From contig JAIRLS010000020.1 in assembly GCA_031259205.1 (NCBI GenBank), positions 1-7,229 on the forward strand: DNA of 7,229 nt, written 5' to 3'. A model generated the notes under the pieces. That model did not search any database, was not told the DNA's origin, and saw only the letters and a list, made by a program, of their open reading frames with translations. The DNA is from Bacteroidales bacterium (GTDB taxonomy: Bacteria > Bacteroidota > Bacteroidia > Bacteroidales > UBA4181). Shown here piece by piece: positions 6,302-7,229 of the stretch. The stretch's first letter is position 1, and each line of letters starts with the position of its first letter. The translations under genes were made by a program, and so were the position numbers.

Positions 6302-7229
6302 ATGCGAAATAAAAAGGATATAATGAGCGAATTTAAAAACATAATGAAAGTAAGACCGGAAAAAAGACATTCCGGAGGTTGCTGCGGAAGCCATCCGACT
6401 GCCGGCAGGACATTTTCCGTCCGTTTTTTATTCTCCGTTCTCCATTTTCCATTCTTTTTCCTCATTCTCCATTTTCAATTTTCCATTTTCAATTGTTCCG
6501 CCCAGACCTATCCCGTGACGGTAAACACCCTGCTTACTCCGCCGTATTCCCTGCGGCTGAGTGACTACTCACAGCCCGGATCGCAGCGACTGACGGTGCA
6601 GGTGAGGGTGAGCGACCTGAACGTCTCTAACCTTCCGGTGCGCTTGCATGTGAAGATGGAATCGGTGGGCGTCACCATTGAGACAACGCCCAACATCGTC
6701 GTTACCCCGGTGTTTCTCAACGGCGGTCAGTTGCACCTTTTTTTCGGCGACGACCTGGCCGAATATTTTGATCCGGCTAACCTGCAATTCAAGGGATACA
6801 GCCGCGAGACCTACCGTCGCACGGGGCAGTTGCCCGACGGTTTTTGGAAGATCAGCATGTCGGTAGTGCATCTGGGGACGGGGCGCGTAGTTTCCAATGC
6901 AGGCAGCGCTTCGGCGTGGATGGCTACGGGCAAGCCACCGCAGTTGCGTTCGCCCGAAAACGGCGCCGAGATGGGGCAAAATCCGGGTATGCCGCTGGTT
7001 TTCTCGTGGCTTCCTGTCAATACCGGCATTCCCATGTTTGGCGTCAGCGTGCAGTACAGCATTGAGATGTGGGAGATGCGCGTTCCGGGCGTCGATCCTT
7101 ACGTAGCCACCGCTGCCATGCCTGTGTTCTATACGGCCGTGCAGTCTGCGGGCGCTGCGCATGTTGTGCAGACTTCCGCCCTGCTGATGGAACCCGGCAT
7201 GACGTACGCCTGGAGGGTTACGGCGTTCG
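6302..7229 (+). CDS. TANFOR-like (fibronectin/Ig-type) surface protein, N-terminal part, runs off the window
   Basis: The frame is open from ATG 6302 (after TAA 6296-6298) to the right edge, 309 codons without a stop. Alternative in-frame ATGs are at 6323 and 6344; none occurs later before the mature region. ATG 6344 gives the shortest leader, 53 residues, with a long hydrophobic core (FLFSVLHFPFFFLILHF, then QFSIFNCSA) and a plausible cleavage C-S-A|Q-T-Y-P near 6502. The mature start QTYPVTVNTLLTPPYSLRL and motifs LPDGFWKISMSVV, ASAWMATGKPP and LVFSWLP match my recollection of Bacteroidota TANFOR-domain proteins, which begin with QTYPVTV-type sequence and continue into Ig/fibronectin-like modules. 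These are secreted or surface proteins of unknown function. The leader is unusually long and repeat-derived, so the true start is uncertain. It is on the same strand as the two upstream exported genes, 253 bp away, and is probably part of the same cassette. Confidence 0.75.
   Translation, partial: MRNKKDIMSEFKNIMKVRPEKRHSGGCCGSHPTAGRTFSVRFLFSVLHFPFFFLILHFQFSIFNCSAQTYPVTVNTLLTPPYSLRLSDYSQPGSQRLTVQVRVSDLNVSNLPVRLHVKMESVGVTIETTPNIVVTPVFLNGGQLHLFFGDDLAEYFDPANLQFKGYSRETYRRTGQLPDGFWKISMSVVHLGTGRVVSNAGSASAWMATGKPPQLRSPENGAEMGQNPGMPLVFSWLPVNTGIPMFGVSVQYSIEMWEMRVPGVDPYVATAAMPVFYTAVQSAGAAHVVQTSALLMEPGMTYAWRVTAF
6424..6496. repeat. Low-complexity pyrimidine-rich ATTTTC/CATT repeat tract inside the next gene
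   Basis: This tract is built from variants of ATTCTCCATTTTC and ATTTTCAATTTTC and contains almost no G. Similar AATTTTC/TTCTCC tracts are, from memory, common as dispersed intergenic repeats in Bacteroidota. A 12-bp piece, TTTTCAATTTTC at 6472-6483, is matched in inverted orientation at 6078-6089, just after the giant gene, so the 6049-6496 spacer is bracketed by the same type of sequence. Unusually, the tract is open in frame with the downstream protein and supplies its hydrophobic signal segment. Confidence 0.6.

Noticed and set aside
6408..6429. GGAC-loop-GTCC followed by six T, resembling a terminator
   Set aside because: The stem is only 4 bp and it lies inside the open frame of the TANFOR-like leader. 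It would matter only if the true start is downstream, where no start codon is seen.
6569..7162. Long minus-strand open frame opposite the TANFOR-like gene
   Set aside because: It is Arg/His-rich antisense shadow sequence; the plus-strand frame has family motifs and is open across the same stretch.

Overview
The window looks like a chromosomal segment from a member of the Bacteroidota, probably Bacteroidales-like. The evidence is TAnnTTTG-type -7 boxes, starts without strong Shine-Dalgarno sequences, A/T-rich spacers, a TANFOR-type surface protein, and an N-terminal fragment resembling GH127 (DUF1680) enzymes. TGG is used for tryptophan throughout and no sense TGA occurs in the long genes, so the standard bacterial code applies.

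Layout. Positions 1-398 (minus strand) hold the 5' end of a secreted protein resembling a beta-L-arabinofuranosidase. It carries two lesions: a frameshift at an A9 tract just after the ATG, and an in-frame TGA at codon 85 with clear homology-like sequence continuing past it. Positions 399-657 are a divergent intergenic region. A perfect 13-bp inverted repeat (419-431 / 536-548) there encloses 104 bp with promoter-like boxes facing both ways, which makes it a candidate invertible promoter. A second 7-bp inverted repeat lies at 589-610.

On the plus strand, a 308-residue exported helical-repeat (HEAT-like) protein (658-1584) is followed with no gap (TAAATG) by a 1487-residue exported, beta-rich protein (1585-6048). 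A 253-bp spacer follows, with 21-bp palindromic tandem repeats and a roughly 180-bp imperfect inverted-repeat structure that looks like a short nonautonomous element. The window ends inside a TANFOR-like surface protein (6302 to the right edge). Its signal-peptide hydrophobic core is encoded by a low-complexity ATTTTC/CATT repeat tract.

The three plus-strand genes all encode exported proteins and appear to form one cassette of unknown function at the cell envelope or surface. My inference is that the helical protein and the giant beta protein are translated together and that the TANFOR protein is a surface partner. If the 419-548 segment inverts, expression of the cassette and of the minus-strand gene would switch reciprocally. 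Nothing here proves inversion, and no function is known to me for the two large families.
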